Of a DNA stretch of 14,331 nt, positions 1 to 7,258 are shown in pieces. Position 1 is the stretch's first letter. Every line of letters starts with the position of its first letter. The notes under the pieces are model-generated. The model searched no databases. It was not told the origin of the DNA and saw nothing but the letters and a program-made list of their open reading frames with translations. A program made the translations under genes and the position numbers. Source of the stretch: Propionibacteriaceae bacterium UBA5174 (GTDB taxonomy: Bacteria > Actinomycetota > Actinomycetes > Propionibacteriales > Propionibacteriaceae); the NCBI GenBank assembly GCA_002413345.1, contig DHWU01000058.1, forward strand, positions 15,164 through 29,494, read 5' to 3'.

Positions 1-1
1 C

Positions 2-364
2 CACGACCGCGGCCAGAAGGTGATTTCGACTGCCTTCGCCGATCTCGGTTTCACTGTTGACGTTGGGCCGCTGTTCCAGACCCCGGAGGAGACTGCCCGT
101 CAGGCGGTGGAATCTGACGTCCACGTGGTTGGGGTTTCCTCGCTGGCTGCTGGCCACCTCACCTTGGTGCCAGCGCTTCGGCAGGAACTGGACAAGCTCG
201 GACGTCCCGACATGATGATCGTGGTCGGTGGAGTTATTCCGCCGGCTGACTTTGACGAGCTTTACGCCGCCGGAGCCGACGCGATTTACCCGCCGGGAAC
301 GGTCATTCCTGAATGTGTGACCGAACTGCTGACCAAGCTGCGCGAGCGGCTTGATGCAGCCTGA
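2..364 (+). CDS. mutB: Methylmalonyl-CoA mutase large subunit, C-terminal B12-binding domain (5' truncated by window edge)
   Basis: The reading frame enters from the left edge (first full codon at base 2), so only the last 120 residues are seen. They form the cobalamin-binding domain of the mutase that interconverts (R)-methylmalonyl-CoA and succinyl-CoA in the cytoplasm. The first visible residues are HDRG, the end of the DxHxxG motif; the His is expected to be the lower axial ligand of cobalt. The other fold motifs follow: SSL at visible residues 46-48 and GGVIP at 76-80. The stretch ADLGF...GPLFQTPEE is typical of the large catalytic subunit rather than of isobutyryl-CoA mutase small subunits. 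The stop is TGA at 362-364. The next gene is the mutase's own GTPase chaperone, which supports the call. A GTG at 20 is internal and not a start. Confidence 0.95.
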   Translation, partial: HDRGQKVISTAFADLGFTVDVGPLFQTPEETARQAVESDVHVVGVSSLAAGHLTLVPALRQELDKLGRPDMMIVVGGVIPPADFDELYAAGADAIYPPGTVIPECVTELLTKLRERLDAA

Positions 365-373
365 TAGTTGAGC

Positions 374-378
374 AAGGA
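374..378 (+). promoter_or_regulatory. Ribosome binding site of meaB
   Basis: AAGGA lies 7 bases before the GTG at 386. The upstream in-frame TTG at 368 has no purine-rich sequence before it, so this site favours GTG 386 as the start. Confidence 0.7.
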
Positions 379-385
379 CGCAGGC

Positions 386-1489
386 GTGGGCGAGGAAAAG
401 CCGCCGATCTGGTTGGAGTCTGACTTCAATGTCGGCACCCAATACGGAGACTCAACCCCGCCCCGCCGCGATCCTGCTCTGGTTCGCCGGCCGCAGCTGG
501 ATCCGACTGATTTGGCCGAACAGGTCCTGGCGGGGACCCGCACCGGCATTGCCCGGGCGATCACCCTGGTCGAATCCAGCAAGCCAGCTCACCACGCGAT
601 CGCGGCCGAGTTGCTGCGCATTCTGCGTCCGAACACGGGCCAGGCGATCCGGGTAGGCATCTCTGGTACTCCAGGTGCTGGCAAGTCCACCTTCATTGAT
701 GCCTTGGGACGCCGACTGATCGCTGACGGTCACAAGATCGCAGTGTTGGCGGTTGATCCGACCTCGGCCAAAACTGGCGGCTCGATTCTGGGGGACCGCA
801 CCCGGATGGGAGAGCTGGCCCAATCTGAAGAAGCCTTCATTCGGCCCTCACCGGCCGGTTCGCATCTGGGCGGGGTCGCCCGGGCCACCCGGGAATCAAT
901 GTTGGTTCTGGAAGCTGCTGGCTATGACGTGGTGCTGGTCGAGACTGTTGGCGTGGGGCAGTCCGAGGTGGCCGTGGCTGGCATGGTCGATACTTTCCTG
1001 CTGATCACCTTGGCCCGGGCCGGGGACCAGCTGCAGGGCATCAAACGCGGCATCCTGGAGATGGCCGATGTGATCACGGTCAACAAGGCCGACGGTGATC
1101 ACGAATCTGAAGCCCGGGTGGCTGCCCGCGAACTAAGCGTGGCGATGAAGCTGATCACCTCTGATCCAAAGGCAGTGCGTCCGCCAGTGCTGACTTCCAG
1201 TTCCTATACCGGCAAGGGCCTGGACGAGGTTTGGGCTGCGATCCTGGAACATCGCGCCCGGCTGGAAGCAGCCGGTGAGTTGGAAGGTCGCCGAGCTCGC
1301 CAACAGCGCGAATGGCTGTGGGCTCTGGTGGCTGGTGATCTGGAGGACGCGCTGCGTACCGCACCGGCGGTGAATGCGATCCGAGCCCACCTTGAGGCTG
1401 AAGTCGAATCCGGTGAGTTGTCGGCATTGGAGGCCTCGGAGCAGATTCTGGCTGCCTTCGCCGTTGATGCGCCCAAGCTGTGGCGATAG
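386..1489 (+). CDS. meaB: Methylmalonyl-CoA mutase-associated GTPase MeaB (ArgK/LAO family G3E GTPase)
   Basis: P-loop GTPase of the G3E class that protects methylmalonyl-CoA mutase and gates adenosylcobalamin loading. With the GTG start the protein has 367 residues. The Walker A motif GTPGAGKS is at 94-101, the block DPTSAKTGGSILGDRTRM follows at about 124-141, ETVGVGQSE is at 186-194, and the guanine-specificity motif NKAD is at 233-236. The helical C-terminal part resembles the MeaB dimerisation arm. The start GTG 386 has a good ribosome site; a TTG at 368, three bases after the mutase stop, is the alternative and would add six residues. About 35 residues before the conserved domain (PP, RR and DP rich) exceed the usual length of roughly 320-340 residues. 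It directly follows the mutase gene, as in many actinobacteria. Older annotations call this family ArgK, a transport kinase, which the context argues against. Confidence 0.95.
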   Translation: MGEEKPPIWLESDFNVGTQYGDSTPPRRDPALVRRPQLDPTDLAEQVLAGTRTGIARAITLVESSKPAHHAIAAELLRILRPNTGQAIRVGISGTPGAGKSTFIDALGRRLIADGHKIAVLAVDPTSAKTGGSILGDRTRMGELAQSEEAFIRPSPAGSHLGGVARATRESMLVLEAAGYDVVLVETVGVGQSEVAVAGMVDTFLLITLARAGDQLQGIKRGILEMADVITVNKADGDHESEARVAARELSVAMKLITSDPKAVRPPVLTSSSYTGKGLDEVWAAILEHRARLEAAGELEGRRARQQREWLWALVAGDLEDALRTAPAVNAIRAHLEAEVESGELSALEASEQILAAFAVDAPKLWR

Positions 1490-1492
1490 GAG
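1488..1492 (+). promoter_or_regulatory. Ribosome binding site of the GT52-like gene
   Basis: AGGAG overlaps the meaB stop codon (TAG 1487-1489) and lies 10 bases before the ATG at 1503. It supports that ATG over the longer open frame that begins inside meaB at 1374. Confidence 0.65.
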
Positions 1493-1502
1493 ATTCGCAA
1501 CA

Positions 1503-2510
1503 ATGAATCCGGCAAAGACCGTTGCCCTGGTCGAGAGCCCGGCCCAGCTACTGCACGCAGTGGAATGGTGTTACGGCACTGCGACCGTTGCCGAAACGGT
1601 GATCGCGGTGGTCGCCCCCACTGACGAGCATGGACGCCACCAGTTGCGCGCCCTGATCGACATTGCCCGCGATTCGGGTTTTGAAGTGGGCTGGTTCGAC
1701 ATTCGCGGGCGCAAAGATCTGCACGCACTTCTCCAGGTCTGGCTATTGCTGCGTTCCGCCTCCCGGATCGTGGTGGGCGACCCATCCGGTGGGCTGTTCC
1801 AAGCGCTGCTCCCGCCGCGCAAAGGCCATGAGGCCGTGATCGTTGACGATGGCACCGCGACTTTGGAGACCATCGAAATGATCGCCTCGGGGCGTCCATT
1901 GGTGCGTTGGCAGACCGCCGTGCAAGGAGACTCCTGGGTCCGATCGCAGCTCGGTGAGCGGGCGCGCGCCTTCTTCACCCCCACTGCAAAGCGTGAGGTG
2001 ACTTTGTTCACTTTGATGCCAGTGGCCGAGGTTTCCGGCATGGTGTGCCAAGCCAATGACTATGCCTGGTTGCGCAGCCTCTACGGCGTGCCGAAGGTGC
2101 TGCCCGGGACCGACCTGGTCGGCAGCTCGCTGGTTGAGACTGGGCTGGTGGAACTTGATACCTACCTCGAAATGGCCGCCGCTGTGGTTGGCCAAGGTGG
2201 AGTTGGTCGTTACTTCGCCCATCGTCGGGAGGACGCCAAAAAGCTGGCGGCGATCACTGCTCACACTGGTCTGGAAGTGGTGCGCCCAGAGTTGCCGTTG
2301 GAACTGGTCTTCGCTCAAGGTCCGGTATCGCAGCAGGTGGTCACCTTCCCGTCCTCGGTGGGGTTCACCTTGCCGGTATTGCTGGCTGGACGCGGGGTTC
2401 ACGTCGAAGTGCTGAATCTCGAAGGACGGTTCGCGCTGACCGCACCACCGGATGCAAAGCGGTTGATCGGCTCGCTGTCCGAGCTCAGCGGAGGTTCGCA
2501 TGCCTGGTGA
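1503..2510 (+). CDS. Putative GT52/polysialyltransferase-like glycosyltransferase
   Basis: Predicted 335-residue soluble GT-B-type glycosyltransferase, resembling bacterial sialyl-/polysialyltransferases (GT52, GT38) that use CMP-sugars. Support is motif-level only: an N-terminal ALVESPAQLLHAVEW segment (residues 8-22) like the family's xSPxQLLxAxE opening; a DDG acidic motif (115-117, in VDDGTATL), matching the D/E-D/E-G motif; YFAHRRED (237-244), where the family's His-Pro motif would fall, here His-Arg; and FPSSVGFTLP (282-291), matching the Ser motif. No signal peptide or membrane segment is visible. The start ATG 1503 is 13 bases after the meaB stop, and the 3' end overlaps cdd by 11 bases, so it sits inside a coupled operon. 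No sialic acid synthesis or activation genes (neuA, neuB) are in view, so the donor is unknown. It could be a divergent family member with another CMP- or nucleotide-sugar donor, or an inactive relative. Confidence 0.65.
   Translation: MNPAKTVALVESPAQLLHAVEWCYGTATVAETVIAVVAPTDEHGRHQLRALIDIARDSGFEVGWFDIRGRKDLHALLQVWLLLRSASRIVVGDPSGGLFQALLPPRKGHEAVIVDDGTATLETIEMIASGRPLVRWQTAVQGDSWVRSQLGERARAFFTPTAKREVTLFTLMPVAEVSGMVCQANDYAWLRSLYGVPKVLPGTDLVGSSLVETGLVELDTYLEMAAAVVGQGGVGRYFAHRREDAKKLAAITAHTGLEVVRPELPLELVFAQGPVSQQVVTFPSSVGFTLPVLLAGRGVHVEVLNLEGRFALTAPPDAKRLIGSLSELSGGSHAW
2490..2494 (+). promoter_or_regulatory. Ribosome binding site of cdd
   Basis: GGAGG lies 5 bases before the ATG at 2500, inside the end of the preceding gene. 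It confirms the overlapping cdd start. Confidence 0.75.
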
Positions 2511-2907
2511 ACTGGATTTCGAAATGCTGCGGCTTCGGGCCGATGAGTTGGCTGGCCGGGCTTACGCGCCGTATTCGGAGTTCTCGGTGGGTGCGGCGGG
2601 CCTGGTGGTTGATGGTCGGATCGTGGGTGGCTGCAATGTGGAGAATGCGTCCTATCCGGTCGGGCTTTGTGCCGAGTGTGGACTAGTGAGTGAACTAGTC
2701 GCTACCGGTGGCGGACAGCTGGTCGCGGTCAGTTGCCGTACCGGATCTGGGCAGACGGTGTTGCCGTGCGGTCGCTGTCGCCAACTGCTTTTCGAGCACG
2801 GTGGTGAGCAGTTGTTGATCGATACTCCGCGCGGCCCGCGTCCGTTGGGCGAGTTGCTGCCTGCGGCGTTTGGCCCAGGCGATCTAGAGCGTTCTAAGGA
2901 GTCTTGA
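2500..2907 (+). CDS. cdd: Cytidine deaminase
   Basis: Zinc enzyme converting cytidine and deoxycytidine to (deoxy)uridine plus ammonia in pyrimidine salvage. The 135-residue length fits the homotetrameric class. The nucleoside-binding motif CNVENASY is at 45-52. CAE at 57-59 supplies one zinc Cys and the catalytic Glu59, and PCGRC at 89-93 supplies the other two zinc Cys residues (90 and 93). YAPYSEFSVGAA at 22-33 is the usual N-terminal signature. The ATG overlaps the previous gene by 11 bases, and the TGA (2905-2907) shares its last base with the next ATG, so translation is probably coupled on both sides. After about residue 120 the tail (FGPGDLERSKES) is not conserved in the family as I know it. 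In many actinobacteria a thymidine phosphorylase gene lies between cdd and add; none is present here. Confidence 0.95.
   Translation: MPGELDFEMLRLRADELAGRAYAPYSEFSVGAAGLVVDGRIVGGCNVENASYPVGLCAECGLVSELVATGGGQLVAVSCRTGSGQTVLPCGRCRQLLFEHGGEQLLIDTPRGPRPLGELLPAAFGPGDLERSKES
2681..2700 (+). repeat. Perfect 7-bp inverted repeat inside cdd
   Basis: GACTAGT (2681-2687) and ACTAGTC (2694-2700) flank GAGTGA. It falls in the codons after the CAE motif, which spell LVSELV, and uses the CTA Leu codon twice, a codon that should be rare in GC-rich genes. It could form a small mRNA hairpin. A chance origin is likely. Confidence 0.35.
2896..2901 (+). promoter_or_regulatory. Ribosome binding site of add
   Basis: AAGGAG lies 5 bases before the ATG at 2907. 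It chooses ATG 2907 over the TTG at 2904 immediately upstream. Confidence 0.75.
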
Positions 2908-3977
2908 TGGCGGTCTCGCTGGGGGATTGTCAGCGGCTGCCAAAGGTAGCCCTGCATGACCATCTGGACGGCGGGCTGCGCGCGGCCACAGTGCTGGAAG
3001 AAGCAGCCAAGGCGGGCCATTCACTGCCCGCTGACAACCCTGAAGACCTGGCTCGCTGGTTCTATGAGGCGGCTGATTCGGGTTCCCTGGTGCGCTATCT
3101 GGAGACCTTCGATCACACCGTAGCCGTGATGCAGACTGCCGATTCGCTACGCCGAGTGGCCCGCGAATTTGTTGAAGATCAGGCCGCTGATGGAGTGATT
3201 TACGCCGAGGCTCGCTGGGCGCCTGAACAGCACCTTGCCGCTGGTTTGAGCCTGGCTCAGGCGGTTGAGGCAGTCCGAGATGGCCTGGCTGAAGGGGTGG
3301 CTGCTGCTGCGGCGGCAGGATTCCAGATCGGCGTGGGGCAGATTCTGACTGCGATGCGGCATGTGCCCCAACCCAGCACTGAGATTGCTGAGTTGGCCTT
3401 GGCCTATCGCCACGATTCGGTGTGTGGTTTCGACATTGCCGGGGCTGAAGCAGGTTTTCCGCCGCAACGGTTCGCCGATTCTTTTGCCCTGCTGCGCGAA
3501 CACAACTTTGAGTTCACCATTCATGCTGGTGAGGCCGCTGGTCTGGACTCGATCGCTGGCGCGGTGCATCTGGGGGCTTCGCGGATCGGGCATGGCGTCC
3601 GCCTGGTTGAAGACATTGCTGCTGATGGCGGCCTGGGGGAGTTGGCGCAGTATGTGGCCAACCGGGGCTTGGCTTTGGAGATCTGTCCGTCGTCGAATCT
3701 GCAGACCGGCATTTGTGACCAGATCGCCGATCACCCTTTCGGGTTGCTGGCTGCGAGCGGTCACCAGGTGACGATCAATTGCGACAACCGGCTAATGAGC
3801 CGCACCACCCTCAGCCGGGAGTATCACCTGCTCAGTGAAGCTTTCGGATACGGACTCGATGAGTTGCGCACGTTCAGCATCAATGCGGCCAAGGCAGCGT
3901 TCCTGCCGCTGGCCCAGCGGGAGAGCCTGATTGAGCAGATCAATGCTTTGGGGCGAACACCGGCAATAGGCCGTTGA
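2907..3977 (+). CDS. add: Adenosine deaminase
   Basis: Zinc-dependent deaminase turning (deoxy)adenosine into (deoxy)inosine, the step before purine nucleoside phosphorylase. The protein has 356 residues and a TIM-barrel plan. HDH at 17-19 (in KVALHDHLDGG) gives two zinc His ligands, HAGE at 206-209 gives a third ligand and the catalytic Glu209, and GHG at 228-230 gives the catalytic His229. CPSSNLQTG is at 260-268. NCDNRLMS at 291-298 gives the last ligand Asp293. The residue after that Asp is Asn294, where mammalian and E. coli enzymes have a second Asp; as I recall, Asp-Asn is normal for the actinobacterial branch with the RLMS motif. The ATG shares one base with the cdd stop. The 3' end overlaps the convergent small membrane protein gene by 38 bases. 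An adenine deaminase or other purine-related deaminase is less likely given the motifs. Confidence 0.95.
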   Translation: MAVSLGDCQRLPKVALHDHLDGGLRAATVLEEAAKAGHSLPADNPEDLARWFYEAADSGSLVRYLETFDHTVAVMQTADSLRRVAREFVEDQAADGVIYAEARWAPEQHLAAGLSLAQAVEAVRDGLAEGVAAAAAAGFQIGVGQILTAMRHVPQPSTEIAELALAYRHDSVCGFDIAGAEAGFPPQRFADSFALLREHNFEFTIHAGEAAGLDSIAGAVHLGASRIGHGVRLVEDIAADGGLGELAQYVANRGLALEICPSSNLQTGICDQIADHPFGLLAASGHQVTINCDNRLMSRTTLSREYHLLSEAFGYGLDELRTFSINAAKAAFLPLAQRESLIEQINALGRTPAIGR

Positions 3978-4251
3978 ACGTCACGGTCAGGCCGAGGCCA
4001 TGAGCCACGATGTATCCCACGCCAGCCACCACGGTGGCGATCACCAATGCGAACAGGGTGTAGGCGATCACGCGTCCGCCCAGGTGGGGTTTGACGGGTT
4101 CATCCGTGTCGTGGATCTCGGCCTCACCGCCAGTGCCCCAAGCCAATGATCGGATTCCCAAGGCGAAGATCGCGGGAAGTCCGGCTCCAAATAGCAGACC
4201 TACCAGCAGAATTCGCCAGGTGGCATCCAGAGCTGCCCAGACTTGGTCCAT
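3940..4251 (-). CDS. Small two-TM membrane protein, PiT transporter companion
   Basis: A 103-residue protein whose ATG (4251-4249) shares one base with the TGA of the PiT gene, so it is almost surely translated by coupling to the transporter. Two hydrophobic segments, about residues 13-37 and 61-85, flank a polar loop with GGEAEIHDTDEP, and the chain ends in VFAPKH. I recall similar small proteins, with LAWGTGG and a FxPKH end, next to PiT genes of other actinobacteria; their function is not established to my knowledge. Position and membrane nature suggest an accessory or stabilising partner of PiT. Its last 38 bases overlap the convergent add gene; because the C-terminal residues look family-like, the overlap appears genuine rather than a read-through artefact. 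The frame stays open further upstream inside PiT, but that stretch is the shadow of PiT. Confidence 0.75.
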   Translation of the reverse strand: MDQVWAALDATWRILLVGLLFGAGLPAIFALGIRSLAWGTGGEAEIHDTDEPVKPHLGGRVIAYTLFALVIATVVAGVGYIVAHGLGLTVTFNGLLPVFAPKH

Positions 4252-5492
4252 CAATGCACCCCGCCTGCTATTGAGACCTTGTCGGTTGCCGGGTCTTCGG
4301 CCGGCGCGACTTCGTCGCACCAATCGTCGTTGACGTTGTGGTGATTGATCGGATCTCGCCGGGAATGCCACCACACGTACAGCGCGAAGACGCACATCAG
4401 GCCGAACACAGCCAGAGCGCCACCCGATGCGCCAATCAGGTGCCCGATCCACCACATCCCAGCTCCGACGACTGCAGCCAGTGGCAAGGTGACCATCCAA
4501 GCCAGGCCCATCTTCGCCGCGACCCCCCACCGGACGGTGGCTCCCTTGCGTCCCAGACCCGAGCCGAGGATCGAGCCGGTACACACATGCGTGGTGGACA
4601 AAGCGAAACCGAGTTGGCTGGAGGTGAGGATCACCGCCGCGGAGGCGCTCTCGGCCGCCATGCCTTGGGGTGATAACACTTCCACCAAGCCTTTGCCCAT
4701 GGTGCGAATGATCCGCCAGCCGCCGATATAGGTGCCCGAAGCGATCGCGAGAGCACAGGCGAACTTGACCCAAAGCGGAATCTCAGTGGTGGAGGTCCAA
4801 TCGCCGCTGGCAATCAGCGCCAGAGTGATCACGCCCATAGTCTTTTGGGCGTCGTTGGTGCCATGGGCAAGTGAAAGCAGCGATGCGGTGCCGATCTGTC
4901 CCCACCGAAAGCCAGCCTCCTGATAGCGCTGAGTTACTCCAATGGTGATGGCAAAGACGAAGCGGGTGCCCACAAAAGCCACGATCATTGCCACGGCAGG
5001 TGAGATCAGCGCTGGCAGTACGACTTTGCCGATCACACCATTCAGCTGGCCACCGGTGCCAATCCAGACCACGCCACCCCAACCGAGGCTTGCGATGGTG
5101 GCACCGACCAGGCCACCGAACAGCGCGTGCGAGGAGCTGGACGGCAAGCCCCACAGCCAGGTGAGGATGTTCCAGATGATGGCGCCAGCCAGACCGGCCA
5201 TCAGGATCAGCAGGAGTTCGTGGCCGCCATTGGCCAACAGCTCTGGTTTTGGGGTGCCATCGGGATTCTGGATGCGAATGACAGCGTTGGTGACTGTGAC
5301 TGCAACCTCGACCGATAGGAACGCGCCCACCAAATTTAGGGTCGCCGACAGTGTTACTGCAGCTTTTGGAGACAGCGCCTTCGTTGCGATCGAAGTGGCC
5401 ATGGCGTTGGCGGTGTCATGAAAGCCGTTGGTGAAATCGAAGGCTAACGCAGTGACAACAACCAGCGCCAAGAGTATGAACTCGGGGGTCAC
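4251..5492 (-). CDS. pit: Low-affinity inorganic phosphate transporter, PiT family
   Basis: Integral membrane phosphate (metal-phosphate):cation symporter, 413 residues, within the family's usual range. Both halves of the inverted duplication carry the family signature: FDFTNGFHDTANAMATS at about 18-34 and LAHGTNDAQKTMG at about 208-220. LPSSSSHALFGG (116-127) and LGFALSTTHV (294-303) are the paired second motifs. Around ten hydrophobic segments are visible, and the C-terminus is an acidic cytoplasmic-looking tail (about 385-413). The start is GTG at 5492-5490, directly at the predicted transcription start, so the mRNA is probably leaderless. The gene is followed with a one-base overlap by a small membrane protein. 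It lies downstream of purine nucleoside phosphorylase and the phosphosugar mutase, phosphate-consuming salvage steps, but has its own promoter. No phoU/pap-like partner gene is adjacent. Substrate is by family; counter-ion and affinity cannot be read from the sequence. Confidence 0.93.
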   Translation of the reverse strand: MTPEFILLALVVVTALAFDFTNGFHDTANAMATSIATKALSPKAAVTLSATLNLVGAFLSVEVAVTVTNAVIRIQNPDGTPKPELLANGGHELLLILMAGLAGAIIWNILTWLWGLPSSSSHALFGGLVGATIASLGWGGVVWIGTGGQLNGVIGKVVLPALISPAVAMIVAFVGTRFVFAITIGVTQRYQEAGFRWGQIGTASLLSLAHGTNDAQKTMGVITLALIASGDWTSTTEIPLWVKFACALAIASGTYIGGWRIIRTMGKGLVEVLSPQGMAAESASAAVILTSSQLGFALSTTHVCTGSILGSGLGRKGATVRWGVAAKMGLAWMVTLPLAAVVGAGMWWIGHLIGASGGALAVFGLMCVFALYVWWHSRRDPINHHNVNDDWCDEVAPAEDPATDKVSIAGGVH

Positions 5493-5498
5493 GGCAAC

Positions 5499-5527
5499 AT
5501 CGTAGGGGCAACATGCCCAGTTGTCCT
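5499..5527 (-). promoter_or_regulatory. Promoter of the pit gene, leaderless
   Basis: On the minus strand, AGGACA (5527-5522) matches four of six bases of TTGACA. After a 17-base spacer comes TACGAT (5504-5499), which matches TANNNT. Exactly six bases then precede the GTG start at 5492, so position +1 would be the start codon itself. No Shine-Dalgarno sequence is present before the GTG. Confidence 0.6.
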
Positions 5528-5605
5528 AAGAGGGGTCGGCGGCCCGGTCAACAGCGGAGTAAGCCGTCTCGAATCGCGAGCCAGTCGGGGTGTTCATCGA
5601 GCCGG

Positions 5606-7246
5606 TCACCAACCTAGAGCCGCAGTGATTCCGGTGGTCACCTCGGCCAGGGTTTCTGCGGTTGCCCGCCTCGCCGCGACCAGGTCAGCGCTTCGCTCGG
5701 CGTGCACCTGGAGATAGCACTTCAGTTTGGGTTCGGTGCCGGACGGACGCACTATCACTCGCACGGCCCCACCAATAAAGGCCAAGGCATTAGTCGGGGG
5801 TAGGCCGTTCCAGCCATCGGCGAGGTCGACGGTGGCCACCGATTGCCCGCCGAGCGTCGTCGGCGGAGTGGCCCGCAGCCGGGCCATGGCCGTGTCGATT
5901 ACCTCGAGTTGGCCGACCCGGAAAGCCAGTTGGGAGGTGCGGTACACCCCATATCGGATCGCCAACTCGTCAAGGCGATCAGCGATGGTGAGCCCGTTGG
6001 CCTTCAACGCCGAGGCCAAGGTCAGGATTCGTACCAGGGCCGTGATCCCATCTTTGTCGGCCACCGCGGCCGGATCGGTGCAGTAGCCGATGGCCTCCTC
6101 ATAGCCGAAGGCCAGATCGGGGACGCGCCCGATCCATTTGAATCCGGTCAAAGTGGTGGCGTGTGGTTGTCCATAGGCACAGGCCAGTTCGCTAAGTAGG
6201 GTGCCTGAGACCACCGAGCAGGCGTAGGTGCCAGTGACTCCGCGGCGCAGCAGATCATCGGCGAGCAGGACGCCAAGCTCGTCGCCGGTGAGCATCCGCC
6301 ACTGGCCGGCGATCGGTACCGCGACTGCGCAGCGGTCGGCGTCTGGATCATTGGCGATAGCGAGTTCGGCACCGGTCTGGCGGGCCAGCTGGATCGCTGA
6401 GTCAATCGCGCCCGGTTCTTCGGGGTTAGGAAAGGCCAAGCTGGGGAAGTCCGGGTCGGGCGCATTCTGCGCTGCGACGTGCTGCGGTGGTCGAAACCCA
6501 GCCGCGCTCACCACTGCGTCCACAGTGGCGGCGCCGACGCCGTGCAAAGCGGTGTAGACCCAGGCGGCCTGCTTGGCGGCTCCGACGGGCACCAAGGAAG
6601 CCGCCCGGGCGACGTAGGCGTCGACAAGCTCGTCGCCGATTAGCTGATATCCCTGGCTGCGGGGGATTTCGAAGAGTGGCCGGGCCGCGGCGGCAGCGAT
6701 TCGGGTGGCAATCTCAGTGTCGATCGGGGCCACGATTTGGCAACCATCCGCGGCATATACCTTGTACCCGTTGTCGCTGGCCGGGTTGTGCGAGGCAGTG
6801 ACCACTACTGCCGCTGCACATCCGAGATGACGAATCCCGAAAGCCACCACCGGTGTGGGTAGCGGGCCGGGGCACAGCAGTGCTTTCAGCCCGGCTCCAG
6901 CGAGAATCTCGGCGGTGTCGCGGGCGAATATTGCCGAGTTGTGCCGGGCGTCGTAGCCGATCAGCACGGGTGCGTCAGAATTCCCGGTGTCGATCAAATA
7001 GGCCGCCAAACCGGCCGCGGCTTGGGCTACCACAACCCGATTCATTCTGGCTGGGCCAGGGCCGAGCGGGCCGCGCAACCCGGCGGTACCAAAAGCCAAT
7101 GGTGCCGAAAATGCTGAAGTCAGTTCGGCGATGGCCGCCACGTCACCTGCGGCGGCTCGGGTCACCAACTCATCGAGGGCTGCCGCGGTTGCTGGATCTG
7201 GATCCTGAGCCCGCCAGGCTTTGACGGTCGCAGTGAGGTTGAACAT
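5606..7246 (-). CDS. pmmB: Alpha-D-phosphohexomutase family enzyme, probable phosphopentomutase/phosphoglucomutase (PmmB/PGM2-like)
   Basis: A 546-residue phosphosugar mutase of the long PGM2-like type. The phosphoserine active site TASHNP is at 150-155 (Ser152), the magnesium loop DPDADR at 300-305, the sugar-specificity loop GYEEAIGY at 381-388, and the phosphate-binding loop RPSGTEPKLK at 500-509. All four domains are present and intact. Motif similarity cannot separate phosphomannomutase, phosphoglucomutase and phosphopentomutase. Being 12 bases downstream of purine nucleoside phosphorylase, whose product is (deoxy)ribose-1-phosphate, argues for a phosphopentomutase role making the 5-phosphate. 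The M. tuberculosis gene at the equivalent place beside deoD is named pmmB. The ATG at 7246 is preceded by AAAGG (7260-7256), which overlaps the deoD stop codon, so expression is probably from the deoD promoter. Confidence 0.88.
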   Translation of the reverse strand: MFNLTATVKAWRAQDPDPATAAALDELVTRAAAGDVAAIAELTSAFSAPLAFGTAGLRGPLGPGPARMNRVVVAQAAAGLAAYLIDTGNSDAPVLIGYDARHNSAIFARDTAEILAGAGLKALLCPGPLPTPVVAFGIRHLGCAAAVVVTASHNPASDNGYKVYAADGCQIVAPIDTEIATRIAAAAARPLFEIPRSQGYQLIGDELVDAYVARAASLVPVGAAKQAAWVYTALHGVGAATVDAVVSAAGFRPPQHVAAQNAPDPDFPSLAFPNPEEPGAIDSAIQLARQTGAELAIANDPDADRCAVAVPIAGQWRMLTGDELGVLLADDLLRRGVTGTYACSVVSGTLLSELACAYGQPHATTLTGFKWIGRVPDLAFGYEEAIGYCTDPAAVADKDGITALVRILTLASALKANGLTIADRLDELAIRYGVYRTSQLAFRVGQLEVIDTAMARLRATPPTTLGGQSVATVDLADGWNGLPPTNALAFIGGAVRVIVRPSGTEPKLKCYLQVHAERSADLVAARRATAETLAEVTTGITAALGW

Positions 7247-7258
7247 CTTTGGGGGCCT

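Noticed and set aside
1374..1502. Upstream extension of the GT52-like frame into meaB
   Set aside because: It reads meaB in another frame, gives Arg/Ser-rich sequence, and the AGGAG/ATG pair at 1488-1505 is a clear start.
1204..1899. 231-codon minus-strand open frame across the meaB/GT52-like junction
   Set aside because: Arg/Ser/Pro-rich shadow spanning two real plus-strand genes, with no motif.
4252..4773. Long N-terminal extension of the small PiT companion frame
   Set aside because: It is the shadow of pit in another frame; the ATG at the pit stop codon gives a clean two-TM protein.
5571..5583. CTCG/CGAG mini-hairpin between the phosphosugar mutase and pit
   Set aside because: Four to five base pairs with no T-run; expected by chance in GC-rich DNA. 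The 113-base gap otherwise shows only the pit promoter.
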